Of a stretch of 64,000 nt of DNA, positions 55,801-64,000 are shown piece by piece. Numbering within the stretch: position 1 is the first letter of the stretch; each line of letters begins with the position of its first letter. The DNA lies in NCBI GenBank assembly GCA_020091685.1, contig CM034597.1:27950388-28014387 (forward strand), in the 5' to 3' direction. Source of the stretch: Lutjanus erythropterus. Taxonomy: Eukaryota; Chordata; Actinopteri; Lutjaniformes; Lutjanidae. The position numbers and the translations under genes are program-made. Below the pieces are notes generated by a model. It had not been told where the DNA came from. It made no database searches and worked only from the letters and a program-made list of their open reading frames with translations.

Positions 55801-58800
55801 TCGTCACTCATAGTGACAAACCTAAAAAGATAATCAGTGCAGCTTGAATATGCAGCTTTCATCACCTTTAAGGAGTTTTATAGCAAGTTTTGGCTGCAGG
55901 CATTGACCATATGTAAAGATGGAAAACACATCTCCACTTTCTCCTTTACAAAACTGCAAATGTTAATACAAACATTAAAATGCCACAGCATCCTGAATAC
56001 GAGTGCTGCCATCTTGCGCTGGTGACATTGTTTGGAACCAGGGTGTGTGCAGTAGTGATCAGGGCTGGAGCCGCTGTATTGAGGTGACACACATACACCC
56101 AGCTGACAGTCAATCATGAAATTACACAAGCGCCCCCTTTTATAGCATCAAATAACTAATTAAAATCAAACATATCAGATAAAAGAGCACTTAAACACAC
56201 ATCGGTATGATAAGTTCTACCTCAAATGACAGAAACCGTCTTTCGAAAAAAATTTATTTGAATTTGGCCTGTGTCCCATCTGCTAACATGGAGGGTGCAG
56301 GGTTTTACCTATACTGCAGCCAGCCACCAGGGTGCGATCGAGATGCTGTTGTTGCGTGTCGTCCATCTTTATATATGTCACTGGCTGCAGCAAGCAGTTG
56401 TTTTCAGTGAAAAACCTCTACAAGCCACTACGTGCCAAGCACCAAACTGCAGACAGGCACAGTTAGCAACAAGCAGAGTAAATATGTTGGCCGGCGAAAT
56501 ATTTCCCTCAGGAGATGGTGGAGACCAAAAACAGAGCTAAAAAGAATGAATAATATTGGACTCACATCTATCAGGAGGCTGGAAACACGACTCCAAATGA
56601 ATAATGATGTTCCTCCATAACTGTTGGATGTGTGATAAAGCAACTGTTTGATGTTAAGTTTGGCATATTAGCTTAAACTTCAGATGAAACAGCATTTTGG
56701 GAGTATCTAGTATCTACCTAATTTGTAAAACATGATCGGATATTGATATAGGAATACAATTTTCTTTGTATTTTTTGTCATGTATTCTTAAATACAACCA
56801 CAATGTGACGAGGGATGTGATCTAAAAGGGTTAAAAGGCCTTTTTCATTTCATCTAAACTTGAAAAAGGTATGATACGTTGAAAAAAATACGTCAGTTTT
56901 GATCACAACTTTTTGCTGCATTCCCCAGATGGCCAAACAAATCTGATATTACAGGTTTAAAATCTACTTTTTCCCCAGAAGTCCACCTACTTTATAATTA
57001 ATTATGTTGATTCATATTTACTATTTCATTCCACATTTAGAATTTTTGCTTTAGTATTTGTGGGACAACTCAGGACCAAATAATTGTTTTGATGTACAAC
57101 ATACTAGGATGTCAAATTTGCACTTCACACAAAATTGCATTGCAATATCTAATTCTTTTATGAAGAAAGTGTTTAAAAGTCAGTTTAATCTGCATTCTGT
57201 TATTGACAACCTCTCTGACACAATCTGAATGGCGTGTGTTTCCAGATTCAGGTTTGATCGTGGCAGACATGAACTCGTCACGAGTAGCTGCGTCACGAGA
57301 GCGACTGATCTGATTGCCAGATCATCATCTTTGTACTTTGTTTAATTCAATTACTTGCTGGTTACTAATTCACCCAACGGTCCTCTCTTGACTCTGTCAA
57401 AGACTTCATTGTGCAGTATAATGTCATATCTATTTCTCTGGTGTTGACACTGACATGGACGTGTTAAATATATTTTTATGGCTACTGCTATAATCGTAAC
57501 CAATAATATTGTGGGAATGAACTGAGAGTGGTATTGCAGCCCTCTTTCAGTAGTAAATACTGTTAAGTAATGTACAGGATGCAGTGGAAACTGATGTGAT
57601 TTGCAGTTCAGTCCATAAAAAGAAAGAGAACATTCCTGTTTCCAAACATCTTTCTGAGGACAGTTTACTTTTGGAGAAGATAAACACTGGAAGCAACTTT
57701 TCTAAATCCGATTAGGAATGTTTTTGAGCTTCATTGAAGTTCAGGGGATTGCTTGCTTCACTGACCTACAGTAGCCTATTGTTGCAGGTGTCAAACTAAT
57801 GTCTGCTCTACTGGAAAGTGGAAACTACATTCTTCGTCTCAACTTACCATCCTGCTTTTGTTTTTCCTCTAAATGTTAGCTCATATTTAACATATATTAA
57901 TAAAAAAAACTATGAAAACCTATTTAAAAATCCGCTTTTTTTTCTTTTCTGAACAGATACTGGATTATTCACAAACAAGTGTGATGAGGAACTGAGTGAG
58001 CTGAGGAAGAGTGTGGAGAGTGATGAAGGCAAGTCTCCAGAGCCATGCAAGGACGATCAGCCCAAGAAGAAGCACAGGCGCAACCGCACCACCTTCACCA
58101 CCTACCAGCTGCATGAGCTGGAGCGTGCCTTTGAGAAGTCGCACTACCCAGATGTGTACAGCCGCGAGGAGCTCGCCATGAAGGTGAACCTCCCGGAGGT
58201 CCGAGTTCAGGTGAGAGGATGCACCACATCATAGGCAACAACATGAGTCTGTCCAAAGACATAGTTACAACAATTAACATCATTTTGACATCAGAAATGT
58301 GTCAGTTAAGTCATTAATAAATCCAAATATATTTTGTTTACATAAGTAAGTATTCATGGTCTGCAGTGGTCATGTTTGTTTTGGTTTTATTTTTTTGTTG
58401 GCCCTTTACTTAATACACATTACATCAGTAAAATACATCAGAGGCTGACATGTAACCTTAAGAGCTGGTGTGTTCCCACATACTGGGGTGCTCTTGAGGA
58501 CAGACGCTAAGCCTTTGACCTTTGGCTCGTTAGTACTCAGGTGATAAGATTGCACTAAATAATTATGCAAGCCGAGTTTGTGTTTCCAAGTGTTAGAACA
58601 CACAATGCTGACGTCATCTGGAGTTGTAAAGACAAGAAGGTGCAGACTTTAAACAGGATGCTAGATTCTTTAGATGGACAAAATGGACAAATGTCAGACA
58701 AAATGACAACTTAAAGCAGAGGTTCTCATTTTTTTGTCAGCCAAGGACCCCTTAAAAAAGAGAAATTATATATAATATATATGTAATATGTGTGGAAATT

Positions 58801-60087
58801 ATACATACAGCCTATTACTTTTCACACTTCTTAGTTATGTGAAAGAACAACACAAGAGAAATGTGTCAGTCAGATATTAGACATGTAAATAATAAACCTA
58901 ATAAAAAGAACTTTAATAAGCCTGGTCTGAGACTTCAGTTAATCTGAAAAGGGACCCCCAGGCAGAGGGGCACTAACTAGAAGTCAAGTGTTATTTAGTT
59001 ATTTATTTCTTTACATTTTAGACTTAGTGGATGTATTTCACTTTCAGTTTTAAGTCACAGATTGGTTAGGTATAGGCAACAAAATGCTTGGTTTAGGAAA
59101 AGATTATGGTACGTCAAATAACCACATTTGCTATTTACAACCCGAGTGCACATAGCAGTGTTGGTTATGGAGTGTAAACAGCCGCACTGCCTATTCCACC
59201 CAGGGTGCAAATAGCATAGTTGGTGACAAATGCCTGCATGCTAATAGCATTTGCCTTAAAATTAATGATAATTATATGTATGTGTGGTTGCAAGTCTGCT
59301 GGAAAAAATAGTAACACCTGCATACTGACCATCAAACAACAAGTTAATTTCCATGCGTGTTTTAATCCCAGTTGGATCTCACTTCTCATGGGTCACCACA
59401 TGAATCCATGCATGACTTGTAGCCCCAAGAAATCCAAACAAACTGTCCAAACAATCAGGGTGAGATAAAAAAAAAAAGATGGATTATACACGTCTGTCCC
59501 TCATGTTCAGGTAAACTTCATGATACTTTGATTTTGTGCCGCAGGTCTGGTTCCAGAACCGCAGAGCTAAATGGCGCCGGCAGGAAAAAATGGATGCCAG
59601 CACCATGAAGCTCCACGACTCACCCATGCTGTCCTTTAACCGTCCCGCGCCGGTTCACACCAGCATGGGTCCCATGACCAACTCCCTGCCCTTGGACCCC
59701 TGGCTGTCCTCTCCTCTGTCCAGTGCCACGCCGGTCCACAGCATCCCGGGTTTCATGGGTCCGGCTCAAGGGATCCAGCCCAGCTACCCCAGCCACAGCT
59801 TCCTCAACTCCACTGCTCATCCCCATCCTCATCCCCATCCTCATCCTCATCCTCATCCTCATCCTCATCCTCATCCTCATCCTCACTCTCATCCTCACTC
59901 TCATCCTCACTCGTCCATGGGCCAGGGGATGCAGAGTATGGCTCCTCCTCCCTACCAGTGTCCGGCACCGTATCCTGATAAACACCCTCTGGAGGACGTG
60001 GACCAGCGCAGCTCGAGTATTGCTGCACTGAGAATGAAAGCCAAGGAACACATCCAATCTATGGACAAGACCTGGCAACCCATGTGA
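52548..60087 (+). CDS. rx2: Retinal homeobox transcription factor Rx1/Rx2 (Rax2-like)
   Basis: Rx/Rax proteins specify the eye field and later act in retinal stem and photoreceptor cells, binding TAAT-type sites in the nucleus. Three coding exons, 52548-52863, 57957-58210 and 59545-60087, join in phases 1 and 0 to give 370 residues. Octapeptide: His-Ser-Ile-Asp-Val-Ile-Leu-Gly-Phe (37-45). Homeodomain: residues 145-204, paired type with Gln at position 50 (Val-Trp-Phe-Gln-Asn-Arg). OAR motif: [11 protein letters not shown] near 348-358. The intron splitting the homeodomain between positions 46 and 47 is typical of the family. The start Met-His-Leu-Ser-Leu-Asp is the usual fish Rx1/Rx2 N terminus. 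Whether this is rx1 or rx2 cannot be settled here; linkage to matk and zfr2 points to the RAX2 side of the family. The protein is longer than usual because of a His-Pro tract. Confidence 0.93.
53700..54300. repeat. Irregular GCTAAC/TAGC minisatellite in rx second intron
   Basis: Many imperfect repeats of 'gctaacagtagctaatagtag' type units run from about 53720 to 54035 and resume at about 54225-54280. A dispersed-repeat fragment lies between them (54050-54165: 'ggcaaggcaagtttatgta', 'aaggcaattcaaag'). Confidence 0.7.
55155..55165. promoter_or_regulatory. GATTATAATCC, candidate K50 homeodomain (OTX/CRX) site
   Basis: This 11-bp near-palindrome pairs two TAAT/TAATCC half sites inside rx intron 2. 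Nearby at 54950-54990 are 'cctaatctt' and 'cagattagatt'. The match is short, so it could be chance; it is interesting only because OTX/CRX-type factors act with Rx in the retina. Confidence 0.3.
55990..56620. repeat. Dispersed repeat stretch in rx second intron
   Basis: Contains 'gtgctgccatcttgcgctgg', 'attgtttggaaccagggtg', 'gcagccagccaccagggtgc' and 'aatattggactcacatctatc', phrases typical of high-copy percomorph repeats. The boundaries are not resolved and no target duplication was found. Confidence 0.5.
57957..58210 (+). CDS. rx2: rx exon with first three quarters of the homeodomain
   Basis: The exon opens with an acidic stretch (Ser-Asp-Glu-Gly-Lys), then [11 protein letters not shown], the basic N-terminal arm, helices 1 and 2, and the start of helix 3 up to Arg-Val-Gln. 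Acceptor ctgaacag, donor CAG/gtgaga, phase 0. All diagnostic paired-class residues are present. Confidence 0.95.
59545..60087 (+). CDS. rx2: rx last exon: recognition helix, His-Pro tract, OAR motif
   Basis: The exon begins [10 protein letters not shown] (homeodomain 47-56), followed by a Pro/Ser-rich transactivation region, the His-Pro repeat (residues 282-313), a Pro-Tyr-Gln segment and the C-terminal OAR motif, ending Trp-Gln-Pro-Met at TGA 60085-60087. Acceptor gtgccgcag. Confidence 0.94.
   Translation, partial: VWFQNRRAKWRRQEKMDASTMKLHDSPMLSFNRPAPVHTSMGPMTNSLPLDPWLSSPLSSATPVHSIPGFMGPAQGIQPSYPSHSFLNSTAHPHPHPHPHPHPHPHPHPHPHPHSHPHSHPHSSMGQGMQSMAPPPYQCPAPYPDKHPLEDVDQRSSSIAALRMKAKEHIQSMDKTWQPM
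59818..59913 (+). repeat. rx2: Hexanucleotide (CATCCT/CACTCT) repeat coding His-Pro/His-Ser
   Basis: Thirty-two codons of alternating His and Pro (later His-Ser) lie in frame. Apart from the first two units (CATCCC) the DNA is a run of near-perfect 6-bp units, so length polymorphism is likely. The complementary strand and other frames are open only because of this repeat. Confidence 0.92.
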
Positions 60088-60142
60088 CTACCAGATCTGG
60101 CAACCCATGTGACTAACAGATCTGGCAACCCATGTGAATGAC
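60072..60142 (+). repeat. rx2: 25-bp tandem triplication across the rx stop codon
   Basis: The unit starting CTGGCAACCCATGTGA begins at 60072, 60097 and 60122 (exact 25-bp period). Copy 1 supplies the last codons and TGA. Copies 2 and 3 lie in the 3' UTR and each carry another ATGTGA. Confidence 0.92.
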
Positions 60143-60592
60143 ACTGGAAAGGGAGATGTTGGAGTTGTTTCTTGGCATAACAGATACCGAGTAAAATGTT
60201 GGAAAATGACAGTGATATGTCTGTTAGCCATAGAGCAAAGAAATGGATTTTGAACTGTGAAAACGGTGGATTTTAGGACTTTTTTTTTAAACTTTCTTTT
60301 ACATTTTTAAAATTTTCTCCTCATCTCAAGGACATGAAACAACAAGTGAACTCTACAGTCTTGTTAAACTGTTAATTTTAAACCACCAATCTCCCAGACA
60401 TCTGTTTACCCTCCAGTCTCTAAGTGTTAAGTGTTGCCTTAGGAGCTGTAATAGCAAACCTCTTGTTGGTGACCATTGCTCTAATTGCGACTTGCACCCC
60501 AAAACCAAGGAAGTTTCTTTCTTTCTTCCTTATCAGCCACTTTTTTTTTTATTACAGATCATCTTTACAAGCATGCTTCCCTTTAAAGGGGT

Positions 60593-61316
60593 AGTTCTGA
60601 TTGTTTGTAGTGAGGTGCTTATCCACAGTCAGTCTACAGGAGATGGCGATTGACATGTCCCCAGTTTGGAGAAGCAGCACAGAAGCTAAGCAATGCTGTT
60701 GACAGGGCCTCCAACAAACAGTATTTTAGCCACTTAAAAAAGGTCTATTTAAAAAAAACAGCATCAGTTTAAGTGTATGTTAATCTTTTCACAGCCTAAC
60801 TTCTCCGTCATACAGCCTTTTCTGACAGGAAACTGTCATTATATGACTCGCAAAACACAAGAGCTGCTGGTCTACTGTTGCCTCAGTGTAGTTAATCTTG
60901 TTAGTTTGTCACACAATAACACAAACTATCAGATCGAAGCAGCAGTCGACCGGCAACTCCCATATTTTGCAAGATGAAATTATTCATTTTGCCTCTGTAG
61001 CCTGGTTGGTTTACAGAGAGGGGTATTTGTCTTATATAACACCAGTTTTCCATTGGAACAGCTGATGGCAAAGTGGAGTGGAGAAAAAATTCTAAATGTC
61101 TCGTACACTTACCTGATATTGATTTTTCTTTTTTTTTTTGAGTGGATAAAAATGTTTTGATGCTGATCCTGTGCACACTGTGCTGAGCTCCCTGCTGCTT
61201 CTCCAAACTGGTAGCATGCCGATCAGTATCTACTGTGGTTAATACACTGACTTAGGTTAAGTGCCTCATACAACCCCACCTCAAATTATCTGAACTATCC
61301 CTTTAATACCTATAGA
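60593..61316. mobile_element. TTAA-flanked foldback MITE in rx 3' flank
   Basis: TTAA at 60593-60596 and 61313-61316 flanks inverted ends AGGGGTAGTTCTGA and, in reverse complement, AGGGATAGTTCAGA. The two halves are mutually inverted over most of their length ('gtttggagaagcagca' against 'tgctgcttctccaaac'). It is about 716 bp with no transposase. It is the complete reference copy for 33450-33768 and 40140-40770. If the rx transcript is long, the element lies in the 3' UTR. Confidence 0.82.
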
Positions 61317-61639
61317 AGTTCATATGGCCCTCGTGACAGCTTGTGTCAGGGAACAGTTGTTCAAGAACAGGGACTTAAGACATGCTAACATGAAAATCAC
61401 CTAAATATGTGGATTATTATTGTTCTCATCTATTTCTGTTATCTCATCAATCTTCAAACTTGAGTCTCCTTTTTCCATTTTTTTCACTCAGTTTGTTTTT
61501 TACTAATTAATCCAATTGTCGCATTTTCATGGTTCAGCTAATCAGAGCGTCAGACTATTTTGTGAATGAAAGTCCAGTCTCAGTTCAACATGAGCGCAGC
61601 TATGTAAAGACACATAAAAAGTTTTTTTTTTTACCTTTA

Positions 61640-61953
61640 TTTATTCAGGGTAGGTACACTGAGAGCGATGCTCTCTTTTGCAGGAATGCCCTGATCACAT
61701 TCACACAGTTGCACATTCACACCTGGAAGCTGCCCAGTACATCCACAGTCTTATCTGCTGGCCACTGAGCAGCTCTACTGGAGCGGTTGGGGTTAAGGGC
61801 CTTGCTCAAGGCCTCAGTGGTGGTAATGAGGGAGGGGCAAGTGCTGCCTTTCACTTTCCCCACCCAGATTTATCCTGCCGGTCAGGGGATTGAACAGGCG
61901 ACCTTCCGGTCCCAGGCTCGCTTCTCTAACCTTTGGGCCAACACTGCCCAAAA
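61640..61953 (-). mobile_element. tRNA-derived SINE, minus strand
   Basis: On the minus strand the 5' end reads GGGCAGTGTTGGCCCAAAGG, with an A-box-like 'TGGCCCAAAGGTTAGAGA' and a B-box-like 'GGTCGCCTGTTCAATCCC'. A body with 'TTGAGCAAGGCCCTTAACCC' follows, and a short A/T-rich tail. This fits a fish SINE with a tRNA-like head. The body resembles V-SINE-type families, but the exact family is not assigned. Confidence 0.65.
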
Positions 61954-61960
61954 ATAAATA

Positions 61961-64000
61961 AATGTATGTCTCACTAATCTGTCAAACTAACTGTGTAACT
62001 GGTTTTCAGCTAATCTCCCAGGTATAGCATGGTTTAAGTTGCTTACTAGAGGCAGCCCAGCTTAGATATTTGCGGCCATAGGTTAGACACCTGGTTATGA
62101 CTGGAGGCAGATGACGCCTGCTGTCATTGTTTTAAATATAGAGGGAGGGGCCATTCTCTCAATATGGGGTCACAAACTGTAAAGTAGATAATTGTTTGGC
62201 GGGAAAGTGTAGTACAGTCAGAGATGTGACGACACCTTCCGTGGACCAGGGCCGAGAATATACCAAAAATAATTCTGCACAATTATAATTCTGATTTGTT
62301 CTGAGATGCTTTAAAGAAGGAAGCGAGGGAGGAAGGAAGGATGTAAGGAAGATTAGTGAGCAGAGTAACCCTCTTTTTGCTTGAGTGGCTGTTGGAGGAG
62401 AAAACCTGTTGGCAGCTCAGTGTTGGGTGGCTGCGTGTACGTGCAGGGCAGCAGAAAGAGCCCTGTGTGATGCGTCACCCCACATAGTTTAGTCTTTGTT
62501 CGGCACAATTGATCCAAGTGTATCCTCTTTGTCTGAAATTGAAGGGGAGGGGGAGGCTGCACTAAATAGGCCCTTGTAACCATTTTGTCATGGAAGTTTT
62601 TTTTTTCTCTCTCAATCAAAAGAGGAGAAACATGGATCGTAGCTGCTATGGTCATTAGTGACACAATATTGGTCTTTTACCATCTGTTAGAGAGTCAAGC
62701 TCTAAGGCTGGGTTGCACCAACGAGGATCAATTTTTAACCCCAATTAAATCATGGTTTAACCTTAATTTATCTTGCACCAAACTTTTGAACTAGTTTGAA
62801 ATTAAACAAAAGATTGAATTTAACCTCTATTTAAACCTCAGTTTAGTGTTTAGTGTTGTTTTAGTGTTTGTTATCCAGTACTAACTTCAAACTTACACTT
62901 GAGGAGGTTTAACTTTTAAAAAGCAAAATAACACCCTGCTGAACTATCATGAGTAGGCTAACTAGGCTAACCAACTTTTTAGCCAGCTAGCAATCAGTGA
63001 AATGTTTTGTTAGCTTTTTAGCTACACAACAACCAGTGTAATATTTTGTTAACTTTTTAGCTAGCTGGCAAACGATATATTTTTGTTGTTTTTATTTAGC
63101 TAGTAAACACAGATTAAAACAAGAAAAAATGAAACTTTTTAGCTAGCTAGCAAGCACTGCACCATTTTGTTAAGTAATGCAGAGCAGCCAAAAGTTAATG
63201 TTTCCCCCTCTCTTTTATACTTACTAGGTCCCAACAGAACACAAATTTATTTTTATTTATTTAGTTTGATTTGAGTAAGCAACCATGTCCATACAGATTA
63301 AACTATTTCATTTCAGTTTACATCACTAAATTTGGATTTACTCAGCTGAAATTAGTTTTATATTGTGCAACAGAGGTCGGCTGAATTTTAACTCCTGATT
63401 TACTAATTTTAAACCTAGTTTTGCTAAACTTTGATAAGAACTAATCTTAAATTAATCTTTATTGGTGAAACTCAGTCTAACTTCACTCTATTGGTGAAGA
63501 TCAAACCTAACCACAAGTGTTTCATATGGACAGTAGAGCTAAGCAGATTTGTATTTGATATTGAGATATTTTAGCAACAGCATCTTACATAACTGAATCT
63601 GGAAGCTACAGGCTAAAAAGTTTATCAGCAACCCTATATGTTAAGTTTTTATGACTTTATTACGGAACATGAAGGAGAGAAGTCCTTCATCTTAAAGTGC
63701 AATTTCAGTCTCCTTTTTATTGTTTATATTTTATTTTAAAAAAGGAGGACTTTTTTTTTTACTCATAACTGCCCATTGTATGATTGTGATATTCCACTTT
63801 AATATGATGTGACAGTTGTGCATCCACACTGACTATAGTTACAACCACAGAAAGAACAACGACAATATTAGCTTATGGTTCATCTTAAAATCCATTGCTG
63901 CACTGCTCATAGAGGGAAAAACACGGTTTTACACCTGCTGCTTGTCATTTATCCTCATGTAGTTTAATAAATGTTGTTGGTTAGTGATGTTTAGACTCCC
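61961..64000. other. Downstream intergenic region
   Basis: No supported gene. 61961-62690 shows unique-looking sequence with a GGAAGG-rich purine stretch (62318-62350). 62690-63500 is copy 2 of the GCTAGC-rich repeat, and the remaining 0.5 kb is AT-rich with no signal I can name. Confidence 0.55.
62690..63500. repeat. Dispersed repeat with GCTAGC-rich minisatellite core, copy 2
   Basis: It has the same block order as 23680-24600: 'aatcatggtttaacc', 'aacctctatttaaacctc', 'gttatccagtactaac', then 'agccagctagcaatcag' and 'agctagctagcaagcac' units, then 'gtttacatcactaaattt'. It has fewer minisatellite units (about five) than copy 1. The ends 'gggttgcaccaa' and 'tattggtgaaactcag' are possible termini. 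Confidence 0.6.

Noticed and set aside
59620..60078. Long ORFs on the minus strand and in another plus frame over the rx last exon
   Set aside because: They are shadows of the GC-rich coding exon and the 6-bp repeat (Arg-Met or Ile-Leu runs); the Rx frame is confirmed by homeodomain and OAR.

Overview
This window looks like nuclear DNA of a ray-finned fish, probably a percomorph teleost. Protein-coding exons are short and separated by introns with GT-AG (once GC-AG) boundaries. The non-coding DNA is AT-rich and crowded with small non-autonomous DNA transposons (8-bp, TTAA and TA target-site types), tRNA-derived SINEs and microsatellites of the kind common in teleosts. No bacterial-style operons, CRISPR arrays or rRNA genes are present.

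Three genes, all on the + strand, account for essentially all recognisable coding sequence. (1) Positions 1-20519 hold the 3' eighteen coding exons of a ZFR-family zinc-finger/DZF RNA-binding protein, best called zfr2 from its neighbours; its N terminus lies left of the window. (2) Positions about 24741-36513 hold matk, the CSK-homologous tyrosine kinase (SH3-SH2-kinase): a probable non-coding first exon plus eleven coding exons. (3) Positions about 50150-60087 hold a retinal homeobox gene of the rx1/rx2 (Rax2-like) type: a probable non-coding first exon and three coding exons with octapeptide, Q50 paired-type homeodomain and OAR motif. The human genome has the same three neighbours, ZFR2-MATK-RAX2, on 19p13.3, so this is an old conserved block. 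The three proteins are not known to work in one pathway; the linkage looks like inherited synteny, possibly with rx regulatory DNA spread across the gene-poor 36.5-50 kb interval.

Between the genes: 20.5-24.7 kb contains the zfr2 3' UTR, a nested pair of hAT-like elements and a GCTAGC-rich dispersed repeat. The 36.5-50 kb stretch has no gene I can support, but it contains the most striking structure of the window: a 2146-bp palindrome (40610-42755) whose two 1073-bp arms appear identical and meet at an (AT)n centre without a spacer. It begins inside a mobile-element copy and is followed by a pair of ~0.5-kb direct repeats, one of which abuts a SINE. The region after 60.1 kb holds the rx 3' flank, a TTAA-type MITE, a minus-strand SINE and a second copy of the GCTAGC-rich repeat.

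Main oddities: the palindrome; a GC-AG intron in zfr2; replacement by Cys of the usually conserved SH3 tryptophan in matk; two possible matk C termini; a 32-residue His-Pro/His-Ser tract in Rx; and a 25-bp tandem triplication across the rx stop codon. I found no previously undescribed multi-gene system; this is a conserved vertebrate locus with an unusual repeat landscape. Exon boundaries were read by eye from splice signals and reading-frame continuity.
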